Positions 1 through 6,219 of a DNA stretch of 14,595 bases are shown here, one piece after another. Where the stretch lies: the NCBI GenBank assembly GCA_001766965.1, contig MEKM01000126.1, positions 1 to 14,595 of the forward strand. Reading direction: 5' to 3'. A program made the translations under genes and the position numbers. Numbering within the stretch: position 1 is the first letter of the stretch; the number at the start of each line of letters is the position of its first letter. Below the pieces are notes generated by a model. The model did not search any database, was not told where the DNA came from, and saw only the letters and a list, made by a program, of their open reading frames with translations. The stretch comes from Acidobacteria bacterium RIFCSPHIGHO2_01_FULL_67_28. Lineage in GTDB: Bacteria > Acidobacteriota > Terriglobia > Acidiferrales > 2-02-FULL-67-57.

Positions 1-9
1 GATCGGCCA

Positions 10-129
10 GGTAGCGCGGGTTGCCCCGAGCCCTGCGAGGGGCTACCCGCGGTTCTTCCTAGAATACGAACCGCAGGAAGGCCCGCCCCCTCGGCTCCGC
101 TCGGGGCAGGCGGGCCATCCTGCGCTACC
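10..129. repeat. Composite palindromic intergenic repeat
   Basis: The stretch before the first gene folds into nested inverted repeats. The outer arms GGTAGCGC (10-17) and GCGCTACC (122-129) are exact. Inside them are GCGGGTTGCCCC (16-27) against GGGGCTACCCGC (39-50) with one mismatch, GCGGTTC (49-55) against GAACCGC (68-74), and GGCCCGCC (80-87) against GGCGGGCC (109-116). The innermost block (87-108) is one copy of the CCCCTCGG...CTCGGGGCA family also seen near 23-44, 6231-6253 and 11114-11137. I see no open reading frame of note here. It looks like a REP-type element, not a gene. Confidence 0.7.
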
Positions 130-187
130 CAAGCTGGCGGGAGTTGCGGTATGCTTGCCGCCTACTATTATTCGGGAGAGAGCCATC

Positions 188-463
188 ATGGGCGAGCGAA
201 TGGTCAAATGCGCCAAGCTGGGCGAAACCCTGCCGGGGCTGGACGAGCCGCCCTACACGGGTGAGCTCGGCCAGCGCATCTACGAAAGCGTCTCGAAGAA
301 GGCCTGGGACATGTGGAAAGAGCACCTGAAGATGATCCTCAACGAGTACCAGCTCAACCCCGCCACTCTGGAGGCCTGGGAGATCATCTCCAAGGAAGCG
401 GAGAAGTTCTTCTTCGGCGAAGGTTCGAAGCTCCCGGCCGGGTACGTCCCGCCCAAACACTAG
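188..463 (+). CDS. yggX: YggX-family probable Fe(II)-trafficking protein
   Basis: This 91-residue protein matches the small cytosolic YggX family, which protects iron-sulfur clusters from oxidation and is thought to handle ferrous iron. Visible family features are the early Cys8 in MVKCAKLG, the block YTGELGQRIYESVSKKAW in the middle third, WKEHLKMILNEYQLNP, and the end GYVPPKH. Length is typical (about 90 residues). I chose the ATG at 188 because GGGAG lies seven to nine bases upstream; an in-frame start at 155 lacks a ribosome site and would add residues absent from the family, and an internal ATG at 200 has only a weak site. The gene stands alone, with repeats on both sides. Its last seven codons recur 149 bases downstream (589-612) after a palindromic repeat, which is odd and discussed in the findings. 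Family assignment is firm; in vivo role is inferred from the family. Confidence 0.93.
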   Translation: MGERMVKCAKLGETLPGLDEPPYTGELGQRIYESVSKKAWDMWKEHLKMILNEYQLNPATLEAWEIISKEAEKFFFGEGSKLPAGYVPPKH

Positions 464-484
464 CCGGCGGAGTAACCCTATGTT

Positions 485-581
485 GTCATCCCGAGCCCTT
501 GATTGCTCTGGCGGCGAGGGACCTGCTTGTCAGTTCCGTGGCAACAGACAAATGCAGATTCCTCGCTCCGCTCGGAATGAC
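485..581. repeat. 97 bp palindromic repeat, GTCAT...ATGAC ends
   Basis: The element begins GTCATCCCGAG and ends CTCGGAATGAC, an 11 bp terminal inverted repeat with one mismatch. It shares the blocks CCCTTGATTGC, GGCGGCGAGG and AAATGCAGAT with the element at 11401-11494 in the opposite orientation, so the two belong to one family. No transposase is encoded, so it would be a non-autonomous MITE/REP-like unit. Confidence 0.85.
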
Positions 582-588
582 GGAAAAG

Positions 589-612
589 GGCTACGTCCCC
601 CCGAAGCACTAG
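589..612 (+). pseudogene. Second copy of yggX C-terminal codons (GYVPPKH-stop)
   Basis: Eight codons, GGC TAC GTC CCC CCG AAG CAC TAG, encode the same GYVPPKH and stop that end yggX at 440-463. Twenty of 24 bases match, and the four differences are all synonymous third positions. The sequence upstream of it is the repeat at 485-581, not yggX, so no gene body is attached. It could be a displaced original 3' end of the gene, a remnant of a deleted duplicate, or less likely chance. Confidence 0.6.
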
Positions 613-624
613 GGATACTGGGAA

Positions 625-646
625 CCCGGTGGCGGGTGCCACCGGG
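625..646 (+). other. Hairpin 18 nt upstream of the 665 gene
   Basis: CCCGGTGGC (625-633) and GCCACCGGG (638-646) form a perfect 9 bp stem with a GGGT loop. No T-run follows on the plus strand, so it is not a standard terminator. It sits close to the start at 665 and could affect initiation, or simply be another small palindromic repeat. Confidence 0.5.
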
Positions 647-664
647 CTCGAGATAGAGAGAGCG

Positions 665-1237
665 ATGGTTACCAGACTCACGGCGTACTTGCTGCTCGCG
701 GTTATGGCGGCAGGAGCTGCGGCGCCGCCTAAAAAGCCCAAAGGCGAAGGCACGCTCCCGGACGAACTCCTGCAGATAGCAAAGGAACTCGGCTGCGGGC
801 CCGTGCCCGGCTTCTATGACCGGCCAGGAATGGTGGATCCGCCCTATCTATACGGGTGGCTGCCGAGGGACAAAGAGGAAACAGCAGCGTTCTGGTGCCA
901 TCGCGACGACGAAAACAAGCCCTATCTCTTGGTCTTTGTGGAAGGTCTCGGCTCGGGGCAGGAAGGCAGCGTCACGTCCACTTTGGCCTGGAGTGATTAC
1001 CCGGGAGGTTTGTCGCTCTTCGACATCGAGAACGTCGTCGGGTGGTACGACTCCGAAGGCGCGCGTCTCACTAACTCCGAACGCTTGCCCCTTTCCGAGT
1101 TTTATTACGTCGACACAAGAAAACCTGGGCCAAAAGGAAGGACGACGGAGTACCGACCACTGCAGGAGTCGTACGACGGAATCATCACGCTCTATTATCG
1201 CGACGGTGACCGCTGGCTGTTCGTTTCCTTCGACTAG
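665..1237 (+). CDS. Secreted protein of unknown family
   Basis: I do not recognise this 190-residue protein. It starts with a plausible signal peptide: MVTR, then a hydrophobic run to about residue 19, then AAAPPKKPK, with cleavage likely near residue 20. The mature part is rich in Tyr, Trp, Asp and Gly (for example YLYGWLPRD, DYPGGLSLFDIE and DRWLFVSFD) and has two cysteines, Cys44 and Cys78, that could pair by a disulfide. There is no membrane segment after the signal. The ATG at 665 was preferred over an in-frame start at 629 because it follows a GAGAGAG ribosome site and places the signal peptide at the N-terminus. Codon use is visibly less biased to G/C at third positions than in its neighbours, which fits a recently acquired or fast-evolving gene. 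It stands between a repeat and rnhB and has no obvious partner. Confidence 0.75.
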   Translation: MVTRLTAYLLLAVMAAGAAAPPKKPKGEGTLPDELLQIAKELGCGPVPGFYDRPGMVDPPYLYGWLPRDKEETAAFWCHRDDENKPYLLVFVEGLGSGQEGSVTSTLAWSDYPGGLSLFDIENVVGWYDSEGARLTNSERLPLSEFYYVDTRKPGPKGRTTEYRPLQESYDGIITLYYRDGDRWLFVSFD

Positions 1238-1265
1238 CAGCAGCGGTGTAGCAGCGCAACTCTTG

Positions 1266-1274
1266 TGGTAGACT
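1266..1274 (+). promoter_or_regulatory. Extended -10 promoter just upstream of rnhB
   Basis: TGGTAGACT holds a TG-N extended motif (1266-1268) and a -10-like TAGACT (1269-1274). No good -35 is visible. The expected transcription start, about seven bases further on, coincides with the GTG at 1282, so the transcript may be leaderless; no ribosome site precedes that GTG. This rests on motif inspection only. Confidence 0.4.
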
Positions 1275-1281
1275 GCGCGGC

Positions 1282-1929
1282 GTGGCGGGACGCTGCACAC
1301 GCCGCTACGAGCGCCAGGCCGGGCGGCTCGGCTTTCTCCGCATCGCCGGCGTCGATGAAGTCGGCCGCGGCGCGCTCTTCGGCCCGGTGGTGGCCGCCGC
1401 CGTCATCCTCAATCCTGCGCGCCGCATCCCCGGGCTCGACGACTCCAAGAAACTGACGGCCGCCCGGCGGCGGCTGCTTTCCGAAAAAATCCAGGAGCGC
1501 GCCGTGGCCTGGGCGGTGGCGGAAGTCCTGCCCGAGCGCATCGACGCCTGGAACATCTACCAGGCCTCGCGGCAGGCGATGGAGCAGGCGCTGAAGGATT
1601 TGAAGCCGCCGGCCGACTTCATCTTGAGCGACGCCATGCGGCTCGAGCTGCCCATCCCCTGCCGGGCCGTCATCCACGGCGACGCCCGCTCGGTTTCGAT
1701 TGCCGCCGCTTCTATCCTCGCCAAGGTGTACCGCGACCGGCTGCTGGAAGATTGGGATCGGGAATTTCCCGGTTACGGCCTGGCGCGACACAAGGGCTAC
1801 GCCACGCGCGAGCACCTGGCGCGGCTCCGCCAGCAGGGGCCGACGCCGCTCCACCGGCGGTCGTTCGCCCCGGTGCGCGAGTCGCTCGCCATCCTCCACG
1901 CCGCCGAGCAGAACCCCTTGCCCTTCTAA
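1282..1929 (+). CDS. rnhB: Ribonuclease HII
   Basis: This 215-residue enzyme cleaves the RNA strand of RNA-DNA hybrids, including single ribonucleotides misincorporated in DNA, in the cytoplasm. The N-terminal block GVDEVGRGALFGPVVAAAV carries the first catalytic acids Asp25 and Glu26. DDSKKL follows as the usual second motif. Asp117 (FILSDAMR) and Asp134 (HGDARS) correspond in spacing to the other two acids of the E. coli enzyme, and SIAAASILAKVYRD is the conserved helix after them. The full domain is present and the C-terminus (HRRSFAPV region) is typical. The GTG start gives the expected N-terminus, but no Shine-Dalgarno precedes it. The gene is not followed by yraN, a common neighbour elsewhere. 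A strong promoter for the next gene begins right after the stop, so rnhB is probably its own short unit. Confidence 0.96.
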   Translation: MAGRCTRRYERQAGRLGFLRIAGVDEVGRGALFGPVVAAAVILNPARRIPGLDDSKKLTAARRRLLSEKIQERAVAWAVAEVLPERIDAWNIYQASRQAMEQALKDLKPPADFILSDAMRLELPIPCRAVIHGDARSVSIAAASILAKVYRDRLLEDWDREFPGYGLARHKGYATREHLARLRQQGPTPLHRRSFAPVRESLAILHAAEQNPLPF

Positions 1930-1948
1930 GCGTTTCCCGGCGCGAGCG

Positions 1949-1977
1949 TTGACACTCGCCGCCCGGCGTGCTAATTT
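1949..1977 (+). promoter_or_regulatory. Strong sigma-70-type promoter for the TPR gene
   Basis: TTGACA (1949-1954) matches the -35 consensus fully and is followed by a 17-base spacer and TAATTT (1972-1977). The predicted start near 1984 leaves a leader of about 42 bases that includes the GGGGAG ribosome site at 2013-2018 before the GTG at 2026. Confidence 0.75.
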
Positions 1978-2025
1978 GCGGCGGCGAGGGCGTTTTCGCC
2001 CCGCCTTGGTCTGGGGAGACTCCCG

Positions 2026-4641
2026 GTGGCCATCAACAAAGCCAAAGCCATCGAAGCGGCGCAAAAGCTTATTGGGCAGAATAAGCTCAAGGAAGCTGTC
2101 GTCGAATACCAGAAGATCCACAAGGAAGAACCCAAGGACCAGAACACCCTGAACGCCCTGGGCGACCTCTACGCCCGCCTCAACAACATCCCCGACGCCC
2201 TCACCTACTACACGAAGCTCGCCGACATCTACGTGGGCGACGGCTTCCTGGTGCGCGGGATCGCGATGTACAAGAAGATCTCCAAGCTCGAACCCGCCAA
2301 CACCAACGCCATGGAGCGCCTGGCCGACCTCTACACCATGCAGGGGCTGATGACCGACGCCCGGGCCCAATACCTGACGCTGGCCGAAACCTACTTGAAG
2401 ACCAACGCCACCAACAAGGCCATGGAAGTCATGGCCAAGGTGCTCGACCTCGACCCCTCCAACGTCAAGATCCAGCAGCGCCTGGCCGACCTCTACGAGC
2501 ACCACGGGCAGGGGCCGCAGGCCGCCCAGATCTACCGCCGCCTGGGCGAGCACGCCTTGCAGGGCGGCCACACCGACGAAGCCTTGAAGTGGGTGCAGAA
2601 GGCCACGACGCTCGCCCCCGGCGACGCCGAGGTCCTCCTCGTGCAGGCGCAACTCGAGCAGCGCACCGGCAAAGCCGCCGCCGCCCTCGCCACTCTGGAG
2701 AAGATTCCGAACCTCGAAGAGCACCCCGAGGCTCTCCACCTGCTCTTGAAGGCCCGGCTCGACTCCGGCGACACCTCCGCCGCCGAGGAGCTGGCCGAGA
2801 AGCTTTTCGCCGCCGACACCAAGAACTTCGCCGCCTTCCTCGAAATCGCCCGGCACGCCGCCGAGAAAAAAGACGGCGAGCGCGCCTGGAAGGTGCTCGG
2901 GCGCATCGCCGAGCCCGCCCTGGAGCACGACCCGGGTCAACTGGCCCCGGTGGCGCGCCGCGTGGCCTCCTTGCTGGCGGACTCGACGGAAGCCGCCGAG
3001 TTCGCCGTGCAAGCCACCCGCAAGGCCGGCGACCAGAGCGGTTTGCTCGAGTCTCTCTCGCGCCGCGCCCGCCTGGCCGAGCAGACCGAGGATTTTGCCC
3101 GCGCCAAGGAGGCCTACGACGAGCTGGTCACCCTCCAGCCGGAAAACCCCGACTTCTCCTCGAAGCTGCGCAGCATGCGGGAGAAGCTGGGCGAGCCGGC
3201 GGTGGCCGCCGAAGCCCACGCGGCGCCGCCGGTGATGGTCGAGCACGCCGAAGCCGCCCCAGCCGAGGTCGAGCTGGACGAGGAGACGCTGGCCTACGTC
3301 AACGCCTCCATGACCGACATCGACCTCTTCTCCAGCTACGGCATGACCGACAAGGCCATCGAGCTGGCCGAGCAGGTCGTCAGCCGCGTCCCCAGTCACC
3401 TGGCCACCAACGAGAAGCTGCTTGACTTCTACCTGGGCACCGGCAACGACCAAAAAGTCGTCCAGGTCGCCCGCCGCCTGGAGAAGCTCTGCCGCAAGGC
3501 CGGCAACGTCGGGCGCGCGGAAGAAGTGGCGGAGATGGCCCGCCGCTACTCGGAGAAAATCGGCAAGGAGGCTCCGGCCGAAGCGGCCGCGCCCGCCGCC
3601 CCCGCGGAGGCGGTCCACGAAGTCGACCTCTCCGCCGAGTGGGCCACCGCCACCGAAGCCCCGGCCGAAGCGCCCGCCGAAGTTGTCGAGGCTCCGGCCG
3701 CCCCCGTTTTCAACGCCAAGGAGGCGGGCGAAGAGATCGAGTTCTACCTGGCCCAGAACCTCACCGACCAGGCTCTGGCCGCTATCGCCCGCTACGAGGA
3801 GCAATTCCCCGGCGAGGCGGCCGTGGCCGAGCTTCGCGCCCGCGTCGAAGCCGCCGCCGCCCCGGCGGCAGCCGCACCCGTGGAAGCCCCCGCGGCCGAA
3901 GCCGCGCCCGTCGAAGCCGCTCCTGAAGAAGCCCCCGCAGGCGTCGCCGCGGGAGAGGGCGAAGGCCAGACTTTCGAGATCACCCTGGAGCCCCAGCCCG
4001 CGGCGCCCGCGCCGGCAGCGGGCCCCATGAGCGCGGGCGACTTCTTCGCCGACCTGGCCGGCGACCTCGACGCCGCTCTGGCCGGGGCGGGCGCGCCGCC
4101 GGCTGCGACCAAGCCGCCCGCCAAGGGCGCTCCGCCTGCGAAGGGGGCGGCGCCGCCGCGCGGCAAAGTCCCGGCGCCCGCCGGAGCCTCCGCCGGCGCT
4201 CTGGCGGAAGTCTTCGAGGAGTTCAAGGAAGAGCTGGGCGAAGTCGAGGAAGTCGAAGACCCCGAGACCCACTACAACCTGGGCATCGCCTACAAGGAAA
4301 TGGGCCTGATGGAAGAGGCCATCAGCGAGTTCCAGAAAGTGGTCAAGGCCGCGGAGAAAACCGGCTCCTCGAGCCACCTCTTCCGGGTCTGCACCCTGCT
4401 CGGGGTTTGCTTCATCGAGAAGGGCCTGCCCGCGATTGCGGTGAAGTGGTATGAGCGCGCCCTGAAGTCGCCGGGCCTCGACGAAGAGGGCGCCCTGGCC
4501 CTGCGCTACGACATGGGCGTGGCCCACGAGCAGGCCGGCAACCGCAAGGCCGCGCTCGACTGTTTCATGGAGGTCTACGGCGCCAACGTGGACTACCGCA
4601 ACGTCGGCGAGCGCATCCGCGAGCTGCAAGGCGCTTCTTGA
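2026..4641 (+). CDS. Large TPR protein with Ala/Pro-rich linkers
   Basis: This 871-residue protein is built from helical repeats. Residues about 8-390 form consecutive TPR-like units, for example ALGDLYARLNNIPDALTYY and RLADLYTMQGLMTDARAQY. An Ala/Pro/Glu linker (about 391-418) leads to a further helical unit (about 420-510, DIDLFSSYGMTDKAIELAEQ). A second linker (about 516-562), a short unit with EIEFYLAQNLTDQALAAI (about 565-605) and a long third linker (about 608-723, with a basic KPPAKGAPPAKG stretch) follow. A last TPR block (about 745-871, HYNLGIAYKEMGLMEEAISEF) ends the protein. There is no signal peptide or membrane helix, so it is probably a cytoplasmic scaffold. The GTG start is set by GGGGAG seven bases upstream and the strong promoter before it. 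Similar multi-TPR proteins occur in Acidobacteria and myxobacteria, sometimes linked to motility or pilus machinery, but nothing here names a partner. The exact role is unknown. Confidence 0.9.
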   Translation: MAINKAKAIEAAQKLIGQNKLKEAVVEYQKIHKEEPKDQNTLNALGDLYARLNNIPDALTYYTKLADIYVGDGFLVRGIAMYKKISKLEPANTNAMERLADLYTMQGLMTDARAQYLTLAETYLKTNATNKAMEVMAKVLDLDPSNVKIQQRLADLYEHHGQGPQAAQIYRRLGEHALQGGHTDEALKWVQKATTLAPGDAEVLLVQAQLEQRTGKAAAALATLEKIPNLEEHPEALHLLLKARLDSGDTSAAEELAEKLFAADTKNFAAFLEIARHAAEKKDGERAWKVLGRIAEPALEHDPGQLAPVARRVASLLADSTEAAEFAVQATRKAGDQSGLLESLSRRARLAEQTEDFARAKEAYDELVTLQPENPDFSSKLRSMREKLGEPAVAAEAHAAPPVMVEHAEAAPAEVELDEETLAYVNASMTDIDLFSSYGMTDKAIELAEQVVSRVPSHLATNEKLLDFYLGTGNDQKVVQVARRLEKLCRKAGNVGRAEEVAEMARRYSEKIGKEAPAEAAAPAAPAEAVHEVDLSAEWATATEAPAEAPAEVVEAPAAPVFNAKEAGEEIEFYLAQNLTDQALAAIARYEEQFPGEAAVAELRARVEAAAAPAAAAPVEAPAAEAAPVEAAPEEAPAGVAAGEGEGQTFEITLEPQPAAPAPAAGPMSAGDFFADLAGDLDAALAGAGAPPAATKPPAKGAPPAKGAAPPRGKVPAPAGASAGALAEVFEEFKEELGEVEEVEDPETHYNLGIAYKEMGLMEEAISEFQKVVKAAEKTGSSSHLFRVCTLLGVCFIEKGLPAIAVKWYERALKSPGLDEEGALALRYDMGVAHEQAGNRKAALDCFMEVYGANVDYRNVGERIRELQGAS

Positions 4642-4707
4642 TCCCGTTCCAACCCCTCGAGGCGATTCCGTGACACCAGCAGCCAAACCCAAGCGGTTGG
4701 AACGGGA
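4642..4707 (+). other. 13 bp perfect inverted repeat between TPR gene and next CDS
   Basis: TCCCGTTCCAACC (4642-4654) begins immediately after the TGA stop, and its exact reverse complement is at 4695-4707, leaving a 40-base loop. No T-run follows, so a classical intrinsic terminator is not supported. It could reduce readthrough, stabilise the 3' end of the long TPR mRNA, or bind a dimeric protein. Confidence 0.55.
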
Positions 4708-4723
4708 CTAACCGGCGGGTGGG

Positions 4724-5038
4724 ATGGTTCCCCGCCTCTTCCTCGTTTCTCTCATCCTCTTCTGCCTGGAGCTCGGAGTCTTCCTGGTGATTCTCCCCTG
4801 GACGTCGCTCTGGGAGCGGAACTACTTCCTTTTCCGCTACCCGGGCCTGACGCCCTGGCTGCTGAACCACTACCTGCGCGGGGCGCTCTCGGGGCTGGGC
4901 CTGGTGGACATCGGCCTGGGCGCCTGGTACGCCGCCCACTTCCGCCAGACGCTCGCGCGGCTGCTCCCGGCCCTGACACCCGGCGCCGGCGCTGCCGCCG
5001 CGCCACCGTCGCGCAACCATGGCGCAACTGCCCGATAA
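4724..5038 (+). CDS. Small two-helix membrane protein
   Basis: I do not recognise a named family for this 104-residue protein. It starts with a long hydrophobic segment (about residues 4-27, LFLVSLILFCLELGVFLVIL), then the aromatic stretch WTSLWERNYFLFRYPGLTPW. A second hydrophobic helix follows (about 50-70, LRGALSGLGLVDIGLGAWYA), then a polar Ala/Pro-rich tail. It is therefore a likely inner-membrane hairpin with both ends on one side. The ATG at 4724 follows GGGTGGG closely. Its last 20 bases overlap the start of the ThiE/TenI-type gene, which has no ribosome site of its own, so the two are likely translationally coupled. The Ala/Pro tail at the overlap may reflect overprinting more than function. 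Confidence 0.75.
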   Translation: MVPRLFLVSLILFCLELGVFLVILPWTSLWERNYFLFRYPGLTPWLLNHYLRGALSGLGLVDIGLGAWYAAHFRQTLARLLPALTPGAGAAAAPPSRNHGATAR

Positions 5039-5648
5039 CAAGCCGCTGCTCTGCTACATCACCGACCGGACGGGGGTCGCGGACGGCGAGATTCTGCCGC
5101 TTATCGAGCGCGCCGTCGCCGCCGGAGTGAACCTGATTCAAATCCGGGAGCGAGATCTCTCAACGCACGCACTGCTGACGCTCGTTGAAGCTGCAGTCGC
5201 GCGCGCCCGCGGCACCGCGACGCGCATTCTCGTCAACGACCGGCTTGATGTTGCTCTCACGGCCGGCGCCGGGCTCCATCTCCCGACGCACGGCTTTCAA
5301 GTAGCCGACGTCCGCCGCGCCTACCCTGACTTGCTCATCGGAGCTTCCTGCCACAACCTCGACGAGCTGCGAAGAGCGGAAGCTAGCGGCGCCGACTTCG
5401 TCGTCTTTGGCCCCGTGTTTGAGACGCCTTCGAAGAAACCCTACGGGCCGCCGCTCGGCGTCGAGAAGCTCGCCGAGGCCGCGCGCGCCGCGAAGATTCC
5501 AGTGCTGGCGCTCGGCGGCGTTACGCTCGAAAACGCCGCGGCGTGTCTCGCAGCCGGGGCCGCCGGCCTCGCTGCCATTTCGCTCTTCCAGCAGGCCGCC
5601 GACCTCGCGGACACCGTGCGCCGCCTCCGGGCCCTGACTTCGGAGTAG
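5019..5648 (+). CDS. ThiE/TenI-family protein, closer to TenI
   Basis: This 209-residue TIM-barrel protein belongs to the thiamine phosphate synthase (ThiE)/thiazole tautomerase (TenI) superfamily. Shared features are YITDR (13-17), IQIRERD (39-45), LVNDRLDVA (Asn73 region), GASCHNLDELRRAEASGADF, FGPVFETPSKK and ALGGV near the phosphate-binding end. Several signature points favour TenI. The REK of ThiE is RER here, the GVHVGQ-D motif is HLPTH (His87), and FGPVFET replaces the ThiE GPIYPT form. TenI-type enzymes aromatise the thiazole tautomer in thiamine synthesis, while ThiE joins thiazole and pyrimidine phosphates. Automated annotation would probably say thiE. No other thiamine gene is nearby and I see no TPP riboswitch. 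The start at 5019 is inside the previous gene and lacks a Shine-Dalgarno, consistent with coupling. Superfamily is sure; the exact reaction is not. Confidence 0.85.
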   Translation: MAQLPDNKPLLCYITDRTGVADGEILPLIERAVAAGVNLIQIRERDLSTHALLTLVEAAVARARGTATRILVNDRLDVALTAGAGLHLPTHGFQVADVRRAYPDLLIGASCHNLDELRRAEASGADFVVFGPVFETPSKKPYGPPLGVEKLAEAARAAKIPVLALGGVTLENAAACLAAGAAGLAAISLFQQAADLADTVRRLRALTSE

Positions 5649-5676
5649 AATGGCCCGCTGGGGAAAAAGGCGTTCT

Positions 5677-5757
5677 GTCATTCTGAGCGAAGCGAAGAAT
5701 CTCAAACGGACCACATCGGCAAGATTGAGATTCTTCGGCCTTCGGCCTCAGAATGAC
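5677..5757. repeat. 81 bp near-complete hairpin repeat, GTCATTCTGAG ends
   Basis: Perfect 11 bp terminal inverted repeats, GTCATTCTGAG (5677-5687) and CTCAGAATGAC (5747-5757), enclose a second perfect 10 bp pair, AGAATCTCAA (5696-5705) and TTGAGATTCT (5725-5734). Almost the whole element can fold as one stem. It resembles the 485-581 family only in its ends and is a separate subfamily. It separates the ThiE/TenI-type gene from the next one and may also act as a transcription barrier. Confidence 0.85.
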
Positions 5758-5791
5758 AGGCTGAGTATTGTCAGCGGGGGAGAAAACCGCG

Positions 5792-6151
5792 ATGGATGCC
5801 AACCGGTTCCTGGCGCAGTACAAAGAAGCCTGGGAGACCAAGAACCCCGACCTCGCCGCGCTGCTCTTCACCCGCGACGCCCACTACCACGAGACGCCTT
5901 TCGACGAGCCCATCGTCGGGCGCGAAGCCATCCGCGCTTACTGGAAAGGCGCCACCGACACCCAGCAGGACATCCACTTCGCCGTGCGGGATTCCTTCAC
6001 CGTCGGCCACACGCTCGTGGCCGAATGGTCGGCCGCCTATCGGCACAAGCCGAGCGGCGAGCGGCGCGAGCTCGCCGGCGCCCTCCTCGCCGACTTCTAC
6101 GGCGAGGAAGTCCGCACCTTCCGCGAGTACTGGCACCGCCGCGTCGTGTAG
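5792..6151 (+). CDS. SnoaL/NTF2-like protein
   Basis: This 119-residue protein has the layout of the nuclear transport factor 2/SnoaL superfamily. It has an N-terminal helix with FLAQYKEAWETKNPDLAALLF, then ALLFTRDAHYHETPFDEPIVGREAIRAYW (given here as two overlapping pieces of one motif region, residues about 23-50). Beta strands follow, ending in the pattern ADFYGEEVRTFREYW. Such proteins form a cone-shaped pocket and include ketosteroid isomerases, polyketide cyclases and many proteins of unknown role; the substrate here cannot be read from sequence. There is no signal peptide, so it is cytoplasmic. The ATG at 5792 has a GGGGGAG site ten bases upstream; an in-frame start at 5768 is less well placed. 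It stands alone between palindromic repeats. A short near-copy of its WHRR tail occurs downstream at 6218-6243. Confidence 0.85.
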   Translation: MDANRFLAQYKEAWETKNPDLAALLFTRDAHYHETPFDEPIVGREAIRAYWKGATDTQQDIHFAVRDSFTVGHTLVAEWSAAYRHKPSGERRELAGALLADFYGEEVRTFREYWHRRVV

Positions 6152-6219
6152 AGGCGGCTTTACTTGTGGTGAGCGAAGCCGAACCACGCCGCCACACCAC
6201 TGAGGTACTTCTTCGGTGG

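Noticed and set aside
144..171. TTGCGG-16-TATTAT as a yggX promoter
   Set aside because: The predicted transcription start would fall at about 178, inside or after the Shine-Dalgarno of the ATG at 188, so the fit is poor.
313..612. 99-codon plus-strand frame ending in GYVPPKH
   Set aside because: It runs out of frame through yggX and then the repeat. Only the last seven codons are meaningful, and they lack an upstream gene.
1234..4692. 1152-codon open frame on the minus strand opposite rnhB and the TPR gene
   Set aside because: The protein is Gly/Arg/Val/Leu/His-rich with no recognisable domain. It mirrors two well-supported plus-strand genes and arises because high-GC codon bias removes antisense stops.
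4642..5018. TPP riboswitch upstream of the ThiE/TenI-type gene
   Set aside because: The conserved CTGAGA-type blocks and hairpin order are not visible, and the region is mostly coding for the small membrane protein.
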